Numbered from the stretch's first letter, positions 1 to 6,701 are shown. The stretch is DNA of 8,913 nucleotides from Prevotellaceae bacterium (GCA_031289895.1 JAITOP010000016.1:1-8913); one strand, 5' to 3'. The notes: generated from the letters alone by a model not told the origin. Program-made: numbers and translations.

Positions 1-540
1 CCGCTATATGTTAAATATCACGACGAAGAATGGGGACGCGAAGTTACCGACGACAGCAAAATGTTTGAATTTCTTGTACTTGAAAGCGCACAGGCTGGAT
101 TGAGCTGGATTACCATTCTGCGCCGCCGCGAAAACTACCGAAAAGCATTTGCCGCATTCGATGCCTCAAAAGTGGCTGCATTTACGGCTGACGATGTAGA
201 ACGCCTTATGCAGGATTCGGGAATTATTCGCAACCGAAATAAAATAGAATCAACGATTTCGAACGCACGTCATTTTCTTGAAGTCCAGCAAGAATTTGGC
301 TGTTTTTGCGATTATATGAAATCATTTTTACCTGACAAAAAGGCGATTATCAATCATTGGAAAACGCTCGCCGAACTCCCATCCTCTACGCCTTTATCCG
401 ACAAAATCAGTAAAGACATGAAAAAAAGAGGTTTTAAGTTTTTCGGAACAACAATTTGTTATGCTCATTTGCAAGCCGTTGGCTTTGTTAATGACCATTT
501 GATTGATTGTTTTATTTATCGAAAATGTCAAAATAAATAG
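1..540 (+). CDS. tag: DNA-3-methyladenine glycosylase I, 5'-truncated by window edge
   Basis: This enzyme removes 3-methyladenine from alkylated DNA and starts cytoplasmic base excision repair. The frame is open from base 1, and the visible 179 residues begin at PLYVKYHDEEWG, which lines up with about residue 11 of E. coli Tag; only about ten N-terminal residues, including the first zinc-ligand Cys, lie outside the window. Family signatures are clear: the YHDEEWG motif (residues 6-12), LESAQAGLSW (27-36) with the active-site Glu28 and Trp36, RRRENYR, GFKFFGTTICY, and the C-terminal NDHLIDC (164-170) supplying the other zinc-ligand His and Cys. Length and C-terminus fit an intact Tag. The antiporter gene follows on the same strand after about 100 bp, with its own promoter-like box, so an operon is not required. 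Identification is by recalled family motifs and is strong. Confidence 0.95.
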   Translation, partial: PLYVKYHDEEWGREVTDDSKMFEFLVLESAQAGLSWITILRRRENYRKAFAAFDASKVAAFTADDVERLMQDSGIIRNRNKIESTISNARHFLEVQQEFGCFCDYMKSFLPDKKAIINHWKTLAELPSSTPLSDKISKDMKKRGFKFFGTTICYAHLQAVGFVNDHLIDCFIYRKCQNK

Positions 541-548
541 TATATTTG
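541..548 (+). promoter_or_regulatory. Putative Bacteroidota -7 promoter box for the antiporter gene
   Basis: TATATTTG, directly after the tag stop codon, matches the Bacteroidota -7 consensus TAnnTTTG and is followed by CATTTG. It lies about 92 bp before the preferred antiporter ATG. I do not find a TTTG-like -33 box at the usual 19-21 bp spacing, so the call rests on one box. Confidence 0.35.
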
Positions 549-639
549 CATTTGTAATCAATATTTCCCTCGTTAGATATGAAACAGGTTCAACTTGCAA
601 AATCAGAAAGGAAAAACAAAAATTAATATCAAAAAAATT

Positions 640-1962
640 ATGGAGTTATACAGTATTATAATCATTTTGTTGGCGGTAGCGATTGGTTTATCGCCGGTTG
701 CGAAACGGATGAAATTACCTTATCCCGTTTTGTTGTTGGCAGCGGGGATTATTGTCGGGTTTATTCCGGGATTTCATCGTATTTCCATTAACCCCGAAAT
801 TGTGTTTCTGATATTTTTGCCTCCCATGCTTTATGATGCGGCGTATAATATTTCTTTCAAGGATTTCAGAGCCAATTTGCCGACAATCTCTCTTTTGGCT
901 ATTGTTTTGGTGTTTGTAACTACCACAGCCATTGCGGTTGCGGTACATTATTGTATTCCGGGAATGACATGGTCATTGTCCTTTGTTCTTGGGGCTATCC
1001 TGTCGCCTCCCGATGCCATTGCCGCAACAAGTGTTACCAAAGGGCTTGGTTTGCCGCATCGCACAAATATTATTTTGGAAGGAGAAAGTTTAATCAACGA
1101 TGCGTCTGCATTGGTTGCATTTCGTTTTGCGGTGGCGGCTGTGGCAGGAAGCGCATTTATTGCATGGAAGGCGGGTGTCATGTTTCTTGTAGCCCTTATC
1201 GGTGGCTTTCTGGTCGGATGCGTTATTTGGATACTCTTTGCGTTTCTTGTGAAAAAGAAAAAGTTGGATAGCAATGTAATTGTCAGTCTTAATTTGCTGA
1301 TTCCGTTTGTTGCTTACCTGATTGCCGAAGAACTGCACGTGTCGGGCGTGATTGCCGTTGTAACTGCCGGACTTATTATTTCCCAGCATAGAGACAAGTT
1401 TCCGGAACAAACCAACAATCAATCCAAATTCACGTGGAATACATTAACTTTTATACTCAACGGATTGGTATTTATATTGATAGGAATAGAATTTCCTCAT
1501 GTTTTGAAAAATATACCTTTTGATAAGATATTCCCGCTTATTGGTTGTGCCTTTCTGATTTTCGGAGTTGCACTTCTCATTCGTATGTCGGTTATTTTTT
1601 GGCATAAACTAAGCACAGAGAAACGCTTCTACGCTGTTAAAAAACATTTGGACAAGCCCGAGATGAAAACATCCACAAGTCGTTTTCATCGAAAAAATTA
1701 TTCCTTTAAGGAGATATTGGATAATATAGAATCACTGCTGCTGAATTGGAAAGAAGCGGTTATTATCGGTTGGTCGGGCATGAGAGGCATTGTTTCGCTG
1801 GCTGCGGCACTGTCCCTGCCATTGATTATGGATGACGGAAGTGCTTTCCCTCAACGCGATACAATTATTTTTTTAACAGTTTCGGTAGTCATCCTTATGC
1901 TTGTTATACAAGGTTTAGGATTGCCACTTCTCGTAAAACTGTTGAAGATGAAAGAAAAATAA
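640..1962 (+). CDS. Na+/H+ (cation/proton) antiporter, CPA1 family
   Basis: An inner-membrane antiporter that exchanges Na+ (or another monovalent cation) for protons, used in pH and salt homeostasis. I start it at the ATG at 640 (440 aa), because the first hydrophobic helix begins immediately (MELYSIIIILLAVAIG); a TTG at 595 would add 15 lysine-rich residues. About twelve hydrophobic segments are visible. CPA1 signatures are LSPPDAIAATS (121-131), GESLINDASALV (148-159) with the paired Asn153-Asp154 expected at the ion-binding site, and WSGMRGIVSLAAALSLP (378-394) with conserved Arg382. A polar loop of about 50 residues (320-370) separates the last helices. There is no long cytosolic tail and no TrkA-type regulatory domain, so this resembles the short NhaP/YjcE-like forms. 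The cation specificity cannot be decided from sequence alone. No clear intrinsic terminator follows it. Confidence 0.9.
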   Translation: MELYSIIIILLAVAIGLSPVAKRMKLPYPVLLLAAGIIVGFIPGFHRISINPEIVFLIFLPPMLYDAAYNISFKDFRANLPTISLLAIVLVFVTTTAIAVAVHYCIPGMTWSLSFVLGAILSPPDAIAATSVTKGLGLPHRTNIILEGESLINDASALVAFRFAVAAVAGSAFIAWKAGVMFLVALIGGFLVGCVIWILFAFLVKKKKLDSNVIVSLNLLIPFVAYLIAEELHVSGVIAVVTAGLIISQHRDKFPEQTNNQSKFTWNTLTFILNGLVFILIGIEFPHVLKNIPFDKIFPLIGCAFLIFGVALLIRMSVIFWHKLSTEKRFYAVKKHLDKPEMKTSTSRFHRKNYSFKEILDNIESLLLNWKEAVIIGWSGMRGIVSLAAALSLPLIMDDGSAFPQRDTIIFLTVSVVILMLVIQGLGLPLLVKLLKMKEK

Positions 1963-1986
1963 GCCGCAACTTAGGTGTAAAAAATA

Positions 1987-2018
1987 TTGAAAATGGTTAA
2001 AAAATATTTGTAATTTTG
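1987..2018 (+). promoter_or_regulatory. Orphan Bacteroidota-type promoter facing a palindromic repeat
   Basis: TTG at 1987-1989, a 21-bp spacer, then TAATTTTG at 2011-2018 fit the Bacteroidota sigma-factor pattern (TTTG, 19-21 bp, TAnnTTTG). A start about 7 bp downstream, near 2025, would send the transcript straight into the 80-bp palindrome at 2044-2123. No + strand gene follows: the next coding region is the convergent receptor gene. It may be the remnant of a lost gene, or may drive a short structured RNA. AT-rich sequence makes chance matches possible. Confidence 0.4.
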
Positions 2019-2043
2019 CATTAATTATACTTCGCGCGGTATA

Positions 2044-2123
2044 CGTCATTGCGAGGACGTAGCCCGAAGCAATCCAGTAAACTGCTTATTTACTCTGGAT
2101 TGTTTCGCAAGCTCGCAATGACG
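2044..2123. repeat. 80-bp interspersed palindrome (GTCATTGCGAG type)
   Basis: The element is a nearly complete three-tier palindrome. The outer arms CGTCATTGCGAG (2044-2055) and CTCGCAATGACG (2112-2123) are perfect complements. The middle arms CGAAGCAATCCA and TGGATTGTTTCG pair with one G-T mismatch, and the centre AGTAAA / TTTACT closes the stem. From general knowledge, GTCATTGCGAG...AAGCAATCC repeats of this layout occur in many unrelated bacterial genomes as non-coding dispersed repeats. GTATAC hexamers sit at both flanks (2039-2044 and 2149-2154). It lies between convergent genes, where a stem could also end transcription from either side, although no T-run follows it. Confidence 0.85.
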
Positions 2124-2190
2124 AAAACGCAATTTATGCCGGAGTTTAGTATACAAATAATTCTTAATTGCTTAATGGCACGCTATTGTC

Positions 2191-2256
2191 GTAATTTGTA
2201 ATTTCGTAATTATTTTTTATCTGCGTAAATCTGTTTAATCTGCGTTATCTGTGTGC
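2191..2256. repeat. Two adjacent short phased repeats (GTAATTT and ATCTG runs)
   Basis: Bases 2191-2214 hold three GTAATT units at 7-8 bp spacing. Bases 2218-2256 then hold four ATCTG units (ATCTGCGTA, ATCTGTTTA, ATCTGCGTT, ATCTGTGTG) at 9-10 bp spacing, close to one helical turn. No reading frame or hairpin explains them. Similar ATCTG-phased tracts are familiar from many Bacteroidota intergenic regions as recalled, but I could not search for them. The tract ends 20 bp from the receptor stop codon. Confidence 0.7.
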
Positions 2257-2275
2257 TTATCAACAACAAACAAAA

Positions 2276-4561
2276 TCAAAATCGAATATTAACATCTATT
2301 CCACATTGAAATTGTTTGGCGCGATGGACAAATGAATTGCCCATCGATTCAAAATAGAATGAATGGTATTTTCGGTTCAAAATGTTTTTACTCCAAATGC
2401 TTAATTCATAGTGGCTTTCGGCAATGGTGATTTTTCCGTTGAATGTGCCGTAATATCCGCGCCAAGCGTTGTTTGCCTCTGTCCAGTATGTTTTTCCGTA
2501 ACCGTAATATTGCAGATTGCAGCGAATTTGCGCTGTGTGGGTTATGTTTTTCGCAAAATCCAACGCCAGCATTAATGTGTGGCGGGGTGTCATTGGCACA
2601 AAATTATCGTTGTAACTTACGGGTTGATTTACGCCGTTCACTTTTATGGTGTCGTTGTAAGTGTCAAATGTTGCGTGAGTGTAACCGTAGGCTGTGTTGA
2701 AATATAGGTTTTGGCAGATTTTTGCACGTAGCGAAAATTCAAGACCCACGCTTGTCGAGCGTCCTGCGTTTTTCATCATTCGTCCAAGACCTTGCGGGGC
2801 AAATTGTGCTATTTGTTGATTTGTGCTGCGAATAAAAAATGCCGCAAAATCGCCTGACAGAAAGCCTTTTATAAGTTCACCGCGTCCGCCGACTTCGTAG
2901 TTCCAGCTTTCTTCGGGCTTGTACGAAATAACTTGGTTTACAGCGTCAATATCGGTTGTGGGATTTCGGCTTGCCATTTTTGCCTGCATCAAATCTGAAA
3001 ACATTTGATTGTTGTATCCGCCTGATTTATATCCTTTTGAAACCAGAGCGTAAATATTTTCGGTTGGCGAAAAAGAATATTTCAACGATATTTTCGGTAG
3101 CAGCTGAACGTAATTTTTTGAGTTGCCGCCTGCGATAGTATCGTATTTTTCCTGTATTATTTCGGGTGCAGGTCCGGGCATTTTTACTCCTATCGTAATT
3201 TTTGAAGATGAAAAATAATCTATTTTTATTTGTTCGTAATCCAAGCGGATGCCTGCGGTGAGCGATAACCCTTTAATTAATACATTGTTGAATGTTGACT
3301 GATGAAATATTGCTCCGCTTTTTGTGGGTGTTTCAAAATCGCCGCCAACAATAATTTCGTCATCTTTCACCGTCATTCTAAACGGCATTGCGCCCGAAGT
3401 GTAAAGATTGTCAAACACAGGCTGTATAATACTTTGAATACCGTCGTGTTTGAATGTTACGGGTCCTTGCGTATTCATTTTTTGATAAAAACCGAACGCC
3501 CCAAACAGCCATTGATAATTAAACATTGATGTTTTTTTATCGTTATGCGATTTTATAATTATTTCTTCGCTCACCGAACGTTGATGCTGAGCCTGCATAA
3601 TTGTAAAAATTGATTTTGGCGTAAAGTCTTGGTCTAAATCCATTTGGTCGCCGAAATACTGAAATGCTGTTGTTGAATTTAACACAAAACCGCGCCCTTC
3701 GTATTCAAGCAAAATTCCTGTTGACAGCAGTTTGCGTTTATATTCGTTTGTATCATTGTATGATATGGGATTTGTTGTGTGCGTGGCTTTGTCGTAGAGG
3801 CTGTACGCAAAACCTGTTTGTTGGCTGTCTTCGTAACTTAGCGAATAATCGGCTTTGAAGTTGTTTTTTTTGTAAGCCAAATGCAGTCTTCCGCCAAAAC
3901 TTGTGAGTTTATCGGCACTTTCGCCGTTATAATTATTTGTGAAAAATCCGCCATCTTTATTGTAATTTGCGCTTGCCGACACGCCAAAATTTTCTCCGAT
4001 TTTGGCATAATGCGAAAGTTGGGTTTTATACTTTTCGTGATTTGCTGCCGAAATATTTATGTTTGTTCCCGAATATTCCAGCGGCGAATAGGTGTAAATA
4101 TTTACAATTCCGCCAATAGCATTTCGACCGTAAAGAGTACCCTGCGAGCCGCGCAAAACCTCAATTCTCTTAATCTCGTAAAAATCAAAATCGAAAGCGC
4201 TTTTATCAAGATAAGGAATATTATCGACATAAAGCCCTATTGCCGGCGTATTCATTCGCGAACCTATGCCGCGTATGTATGTTGACGAAGTTAGTTTTGT
4301 TCCGTAATCGGGAATGTAAACATTTGGTATGCTCATAGTTATCTCTTTGAGCGATTGAGCTTGTTTGTTTCTGATATTTGATGCGCCGATAATAGAAACG
4401 GCAGTTGGCAACTCGATAAGATTAGCCGTTTCTTTTCTGATGCTTTTAACAAAAACTTCCTCCATCATATAAACAGAATCGCTTTGAATTTGGCTTTTTG
4501 CGTTTTCTGTAAAAATCAGGCAAATAGCGATTGTCAGAATTAATTTATAACCTTTTTTCAT
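2276..4561 (-). CDS. TonB-dependent outer-membrane receptor (CirA/FepA-like)
   Basis: A 761-aa outer-membrane beta-barrel that takes up a ligand using TonB-ExbBD energy. Residues 1-23 are a signal peptide (MKKGYKLILTIAICLIFTENAKS). A TonB-box-like stretch, EEVFVKS, lies at 34-40. The plug domain spans about 45-165, with IPNVYIPDYG, STYIRGIGSRMN (93-104), YVDNIPY (111-117) and IEVLRGSQGTLYGRNAIGGI (133-152). The rest has alternating barrel-strand character, with the typical late SLKYSFSPTENIYALVSKGYKSGGYN segment near the middle of the barrel, and ends in a C-terminal Phe (VNIRF) as expected for barrel insertion. There is no N-terminal carboxypeptidase-like domain and no SusD neighbour, which argues against a SusC glycan transporter and for a siderophore, haem, vitamin or similar ligand. 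The adjacent upstream AraC regulator is the likely controller. No B12 riboswitch or Fur box is recognisable in the leader. Confidence 0.92.
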   Translation of the reverse strand: MKKGYKLILTIAICLIFTENAKSQIQSDSVYMMEEVFVKSIRKETANLIELPTAVSIIGASNIRNKQAQSLKEITMSIPNVYIPDYGTKLTSSTYIRGIGSRMNTPAIGLYVDNIPYLDKSAFDFDFYEIKRIEVLRGSQGTLYGRNAIGGIVNIYTYSPLEYSGTNINISAANHEKYKTQLSHYAKIGENFGVSASANYNKDGGFFTNNYNGESADKLTSFGGRLHLAYKKNNFKADYSLSYEDSQQTGFAYSLYDKATHTTNPISYNDTNEYKRKLLSTGILLEYEGRGFVLNSTTAFQYFGDQMDLDQDFTPKSIFTIMQAQHQRSVSEEIIIKSHNDKKTSMFNYQWLFGAFGFYQKMNTQGPVTFKHDGIQSIIQPVFDNLYTSGAMPFRMTVKDDEIIVGGDFETPTKSGAIFHQSTFNNVLIKGLSLTAGIRLDYEQIKIDYFSSSKITIGVKMPGPAPEIIQEKYDTIAGGNSKNYVQLLPKISLKYSFSPTENIYALVSKGYKSGGYNNQMFSDLMQAKMASRNPTTDIDAVNQVISYKPEESWNYEVGGRGELIKGFLSGDFAAFFIRSTNQQIAQFAPQGLGRMMKNAGRSTSVGLEFSLRAKICQNLYFNTAYGYTHATFDTYNDTIKVNGVNQPVSYNDNFVPMTPRHTLMLALDFAKNITHTAQIRCNLQYYGYGKTYWTEANNAWRGYYGTFNGKITIAESHYELSIWSKNILNRKYHSFYFESMGNSFVHRAKQFQCGIDVNIRF

Positions 4562-4613
4562 AATTTTTTTTTGCTTTTATTGATAAAAAATAAATAAATT
4601 ATAACAGATGGAA

Positions 4614-4734
4614 TGAATCCGTTAGGATTCAAATGTTGGTAGAAAGAATGTCCTACGGCAAATCCGACCCCGTACGGGGTCGAACAATGGGATAATTCGT
4701 ACATTTCTACCAACATACAATCCCTAACGGGATT
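4614..4734. repeat. Palindromic interspersed repeat in the receptor leader
   Basis: The element has nested symmetry. Its centre is a perfect 18-bp palindrome, CGACCCCGTACGGGGTCG (4665-4682). The outer arms ATGTTGGTAGAAA (4633-4645) and TTTCTACCAACAT (4704-4716) are exact complements. Each end is a small hairpin: TGAATCC-GTTA-GGATTCA (4614-4631) and AATCCC-TAAC-GGGATT (4719-4734). The right-hand hairpin is followed by a T-run on the + strand, so it resembles an intrinsic terminator facing away from the genes. It lies between the predicted receptor promoter and the receptor start, so it would be transcribed as a folded leader. No transposase or target-site duplication is seen. Confidence 0.85.
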
Positions 4735-4790
4735 TTTTTTATCATCTTTTATAATGTATTTATTTGCCATCAATTAATATTAAAAAATAT

Positions 4791-4816
4791 CCGTATAATT
4801 TACGGGCGCAAAGGTA
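4791..4816 (-). promoter_or_regulatory. Putative receptor promoter with overlapping inverted repeat
   Basis: Read on the - strand, TACCTTTG (4809-4816) is an exact match to the TAnnTTTG -7 box. TTG at 4833-4835 lies upstream at a 16-bp spacing, shorter than the usual 19-21. Just downstream, CCGTA-N5-TACGG (4791-4805) is an inverted repeat that would overlap the start site and could be an operator or a leader hairpin. Transcription from here gives a leader of about 240 nt that includes the palindromic repeat. Confidence 0.45.
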
Positions 4817-4857
4817 ATATTGTTTGTTGTGGCAAGTTAGGATATAAACGGCTATTG

Positions 4858-5763
4858 TTAGGATTTTTCAATCATTTTTCGAAATTCCACAGGACTAATA
4901 CCTTCATATTTCTTAAAAATGCGGCTGAAATACGATTGGTCTAAAATGCCAACGCTCGTTGCTATTTCGCTGATTGTAAGATTTGTTTGATAAAGCATAA
5001 TTTTGGCTTCGGTTATAAGCAATTCGTCTATCCATTTTGACGGCGATTTGCCTGTGGTGTGTTTTATGGTTTTATTCAAATGATTAGGTGTGATATTCAG
5101 CAGCGATGCGTACTCGGCAACCGTTATATTTTTTCTTGAATTTTCGAAAAGTATTTTTTTGAAATTATTTGTAATTTTTTCGGCATTATTCAGGTCTTTA
5201 TTGAAATTTTGTTTGTAAATTTTATTTATTTCCGATAAAAGCGCAATCAAATAAAACCTGATAATATCAGTATCTTTCGCAATATCAGAAAATTCAATAA
5301 AAATTCTGTCGAAAATATTATTTACATATTTTGCCTCGTCGCCGTTGAGCATTATTTTGTGATTTGCCCATATTGTGAGAAAATCAAAGCGATTTAGAAA
5401 ATTGTTTCCAACCGAGCCGGCAAGCAAAAATTCGTTATGAAAACCGCCCATATAACCTTTGCAGCTTTCATGCGATTTTATTGTAAATATCTGACCTGCA
5501 GGAATTATCACACATTCGTTTTTGTGTAAAATATAATTGTTTTCGCCAATATCAACAATAGCCTCGCCGGCGGTAAGATAAAAAAAGCAATGCACCATCG
5601 CACGCACAGGCTGCATCTGCGTTTTCGATATATGATGACTGCTTTCTTCGGGCTTGCGAATATAAAAAGAATCAACTTTTTGCATCGATGCATGATGAAT
5701 TTCATTGCCCGAAAACGAGCCTTGCGAAACGGTTTTTTTATTTTTCATTTTTTCTGTTTTCAT
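4858..5763 (-). CDS. AraC-family transcriptional regulator with N-terminal cupin-like domain
   Basis: A 301-aa cytoplasmic DNA-binding regulator. Residues about 50-130 form the cupin-like sensing domain typical of AraC proteins (FFYLTAGEAIVDIGENNYIL, then KNECVIIPAGQIFTIKS). Residues about 195-298 are the double helix-turn-helix domain: first helix pair in NITVAEYASLLNITPNHLN (212-230), second in LTISEIATSVGILDQSYFSR (262-281), ending with the family signature FKKYEGISPVEFRKMI (283-298). ATG at 5763 gives MKTEKMKNKK; the Met at residue 6 is an alternative start. It is divergent from nothing and reads in the same direction as the receptor gene 297 bp downstream, so it probably controls that gene in response to the receptor ligand. 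That pairing is common in Bacteroidota but here is inferred from position only. Direct ligand evidence is absent. Confidence 0.9.
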   Translation of the reverse strand: MKTEKMKNKKTVSQGSFSGNEIHHASMQKVDSFYIRKPEESSHHISKTQMQPVRAMVHCFFYLTAGEAIVDIGENNYILHKNECVIIPAGQIFTIKSHESCKGYMGGFHNEFLLAGSVGNNFLNRFDFLTIWANHKIMLNGDEAKYVNNIFDRIFIEFSDIAKDTDIIRFYLIALLSEINKIYKQNFNKDLNNAEKITNNFKKILFENSRKNITVAEYASLLNITPNHLNKTIKHTTGKSPSKWIDELLITEAKIMLYQTNLTISEIATSVGILDQSYFSRIFKKYEGISPVEFRKMIEKS

Positions 5764-5780
5764 TTTATTTTTTTTGTTTG

Positions 5781-5848
5781 CGGGGTTTTAGTACTACGTA
5801 GTTTGGAAACTATGCCGAACAATGGGGATATTTTTCATAGTAACCCCG
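5781..5848. repeat. 68-bp palindromic element between two genes
   Basis: The terminal arms CGGGGTT (5781-5787) and AACCCCG (5842-5848) are exact complements. Inside lie the 10-bp palindrome ACTACGTAGT (5793-5802) and AGTTT-GG-AAACT (5800-5811). The string CGAACAATGGGGATA (5816-5830) nearly repeats CGAACAATGGGATA (4681-4694) in the other repeat, so the two may share ancestry. The element contains the end of the 121-aa gene and lies just upstream of the AraC start. Confidence 0.7.
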
Positions 5849-6200
5849 GTATTTGTTTATTTTCAAATTTAATTAAAAAATCTCGCCAATCAGATAAAAG
5901 TTCAATAATAAAAGACGTTTCAACTTCAAATGGAGGAAATTCATCAAAGCCATTTTCTACTGTACTTTTTTCGCCTTTTACTTCTACAATGCACCAATCA
6001 TCCTGAGCAAAAACATAATTTTCGTTTTTACGAAGTGCTTCTTTTATTTCTTGTAAAACTTTGGTGATTGTTTCTGATTTTGCAAAATCACTTAAACCCA
6101 AATTCGATAATATAGAATACTGAGGTGGAAAAAAATCCATTATCGGAATTTGTTTTCCATTTTCTTCTACTTTAATATAAAAATTTCTAAATATTTTCAT
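5835..6200 (-). CDS. Hypothetical 121-aa acidic protein
   Basis: I do not recognise this family. The protein is 121 aa, soluble and acidic, with no signal peptide or membrane segment. It has alternating strand and helix character, with FFPPQYSILSNLGL near residue 24, DDWCIVEVKGEKS near 67, and a C-terminal helix FIIELLSDWRDFLIKFEN (96-113). Small acidic proteins ending in a helix like LLxxWxxFL include some bacterial immunity-type proteins, but no toxin gene is nearby, so this is only a loose resemblance. The last four residues (PGLL) and the stop lie inside the palindromic repeat at 5781-5848, which suggests the original C-terminus was replaced. Start ATG at 6200; TAAATTTT (6213-6220, - strand) is a weak -7-like box upstream. 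Confidence 0.7.
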   Translation of the reverse strand: MKIFRNFYIKVEENGKQIPIMDFFPPQYSILSNLGLSDFAKSETITKVLQEIKEALRKNENYVFAQDDWCIVEVKGEKSTVENGFDEFPPFEVETSFIIELLSDWRDFLIKFENKQIPGLL

Positions 6201-6272
6201 TTCATGTTTTTTAAAATTTAGGAAATGCTGAAATTATTTCATTTAACAATCATCATAACACAACTCCGTTAA

Positions 6273-6297
6273 GCGGCATTTGCAATGCCGCTTTTTT
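6273..6297 (+). terminator. Intrinsic-terminator-like hairpin at left end of repeat A1
   Basis: GCGGCATT-TGC-AATGCCGC is a perfect 8-bp stem with a 3-nt loop followed by TTTTTT, the form of a Rho-independent terminator on the + strand. It points against the genes on either side, so it would stop antisense transcription. It may simply be the element's terminal REP-like hairpin. Confidence 0.45.
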
Positions 6298-6379
6298 AAC
6301 ATTATCGGATTTACAATGCTATACTTATTTTCTGTTGTTCTCATATTGTTTTTTATTTTTCATTTACCTTATCATGTCT

Positions 6380-6479
6380 TTAACCACGATTTTAATAAGA
6401 TTACAAAGATAAACAAGATTAAATTAAAAACGCAAAATAATCTTGATAATCCCATAAATCTTACAAAAATCAAGGTTCA
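6380..6479. repeat. Nested 100-bp palindrome in repeat A1, phased GATT units
   Basis: The left arm carries four GAT(T) units spaced 9-11 bp and the right arm four AATC units at similar spacing, so the arms pair over about 35 bp (GATTTT..TAAGATT..GAT..CAAGATTA) around an A-rich loop. The ends are TTAACCACGATTTT here and TGAACC...GGTTCA in the other copies. Equivalent blocks lie at 6816-6915 and 8400-8499. Copy A3 lacks it. Confidence 0.8.
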
Positions 6480-6549
6480 GATTTTATTTTTTTATACTAT
6501 TACAAATTGTTTTTTGTTTCAAATCGGCATTACAAATGCCGCTCAACGG

Positions 6550-6701
6550 TTTTTTTCTTGGGACTTTTAGGGACATTTTAGGACATTTGGGCAATCCCTA
6601 ATGTCATAAATGTCCTTTACTGTCCCTAATAATCTTTTGTTTTTTAAATCAACAATTTTTTTGGGGCTTTTAGGAACATTTTATGACATTGTGGATTGCT
6701 C
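6550..6701. repeat. Repeat B, copy 1
   Basis: B1 fills the space between repeats A1 and A2. It contains GGGAC/GGACA units at 10-11 bp spacing, and the stretch 6569-6627 folds as a long hairpin (AGGGACATTTTAGGACATTT pairing with AAATGTCCTTTACTGTCCCT). A degenerate direct copy of the left part (GGGGCTTTTAGGAACATTTTA) recurs at its right end. No reading frame is credible. Confidence 0.85.

Larger units (their letters stand above)
6266..6549. repeat. Repeat A, copy 1 (MITE-like, 284 bp)
   Basis: The ends are inverted repeats of about 25 bp with two mismatches: CCGTTAAGCGGCATTTGC at the left and the complement of CCGTTGAGCGGCATTTGT at the right. Each end is also a hairpin (GCGGCATT-TGC-AATGCCGC on the left). 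The interior is AT-rich and contains a nested 100-bp palindrome (6380-6479). The variants ACAATGC and TTATTTTC near 6312-6333 are shared with copy 3 and not with copies 2 and 4. No protein is credible in it, although one frame stays open by chance. No target-site duplication is seen. Confidence 0.9.

Noticed and set aside
595..639. TTG start at 595 for the antiporter
   Set aside because: It adds 15 lysine-rich residues before the first membrane helix; the ATG at 640 gives the usual N-terminus for the family.
948..1422. Overlapping frames on both strands inside the antiporter gene
   Set aside because: They are shadows of the well-supported antiporter frame and show no family motif.
4562..4857. 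Cobalamin riboswitch or Fur box in the receptor leader
   Set aside because: No B12-box-like conserved core and no 19-bp Fur-type palindrome was recognisable; the structure there is the dispersed palindromic repeat.
5835..6200. Toxin-immunity pair assignment for the 121-aa protein
   Set aside because: Only a loose C-terminal resemblance and no toxin gene in the window.
6280..6570. Open frame across repeat A (also at 6683-7066 and 8279-8578) with a hydrophobic stretch, possibly a small membrane protein
   Set aside because: It lies wholly in a palindromic AT-rich repeat. Differences between copies change amino acids freely rather than favouring third positions, the frame is lost in A3, and its ends differ from copy to copy.
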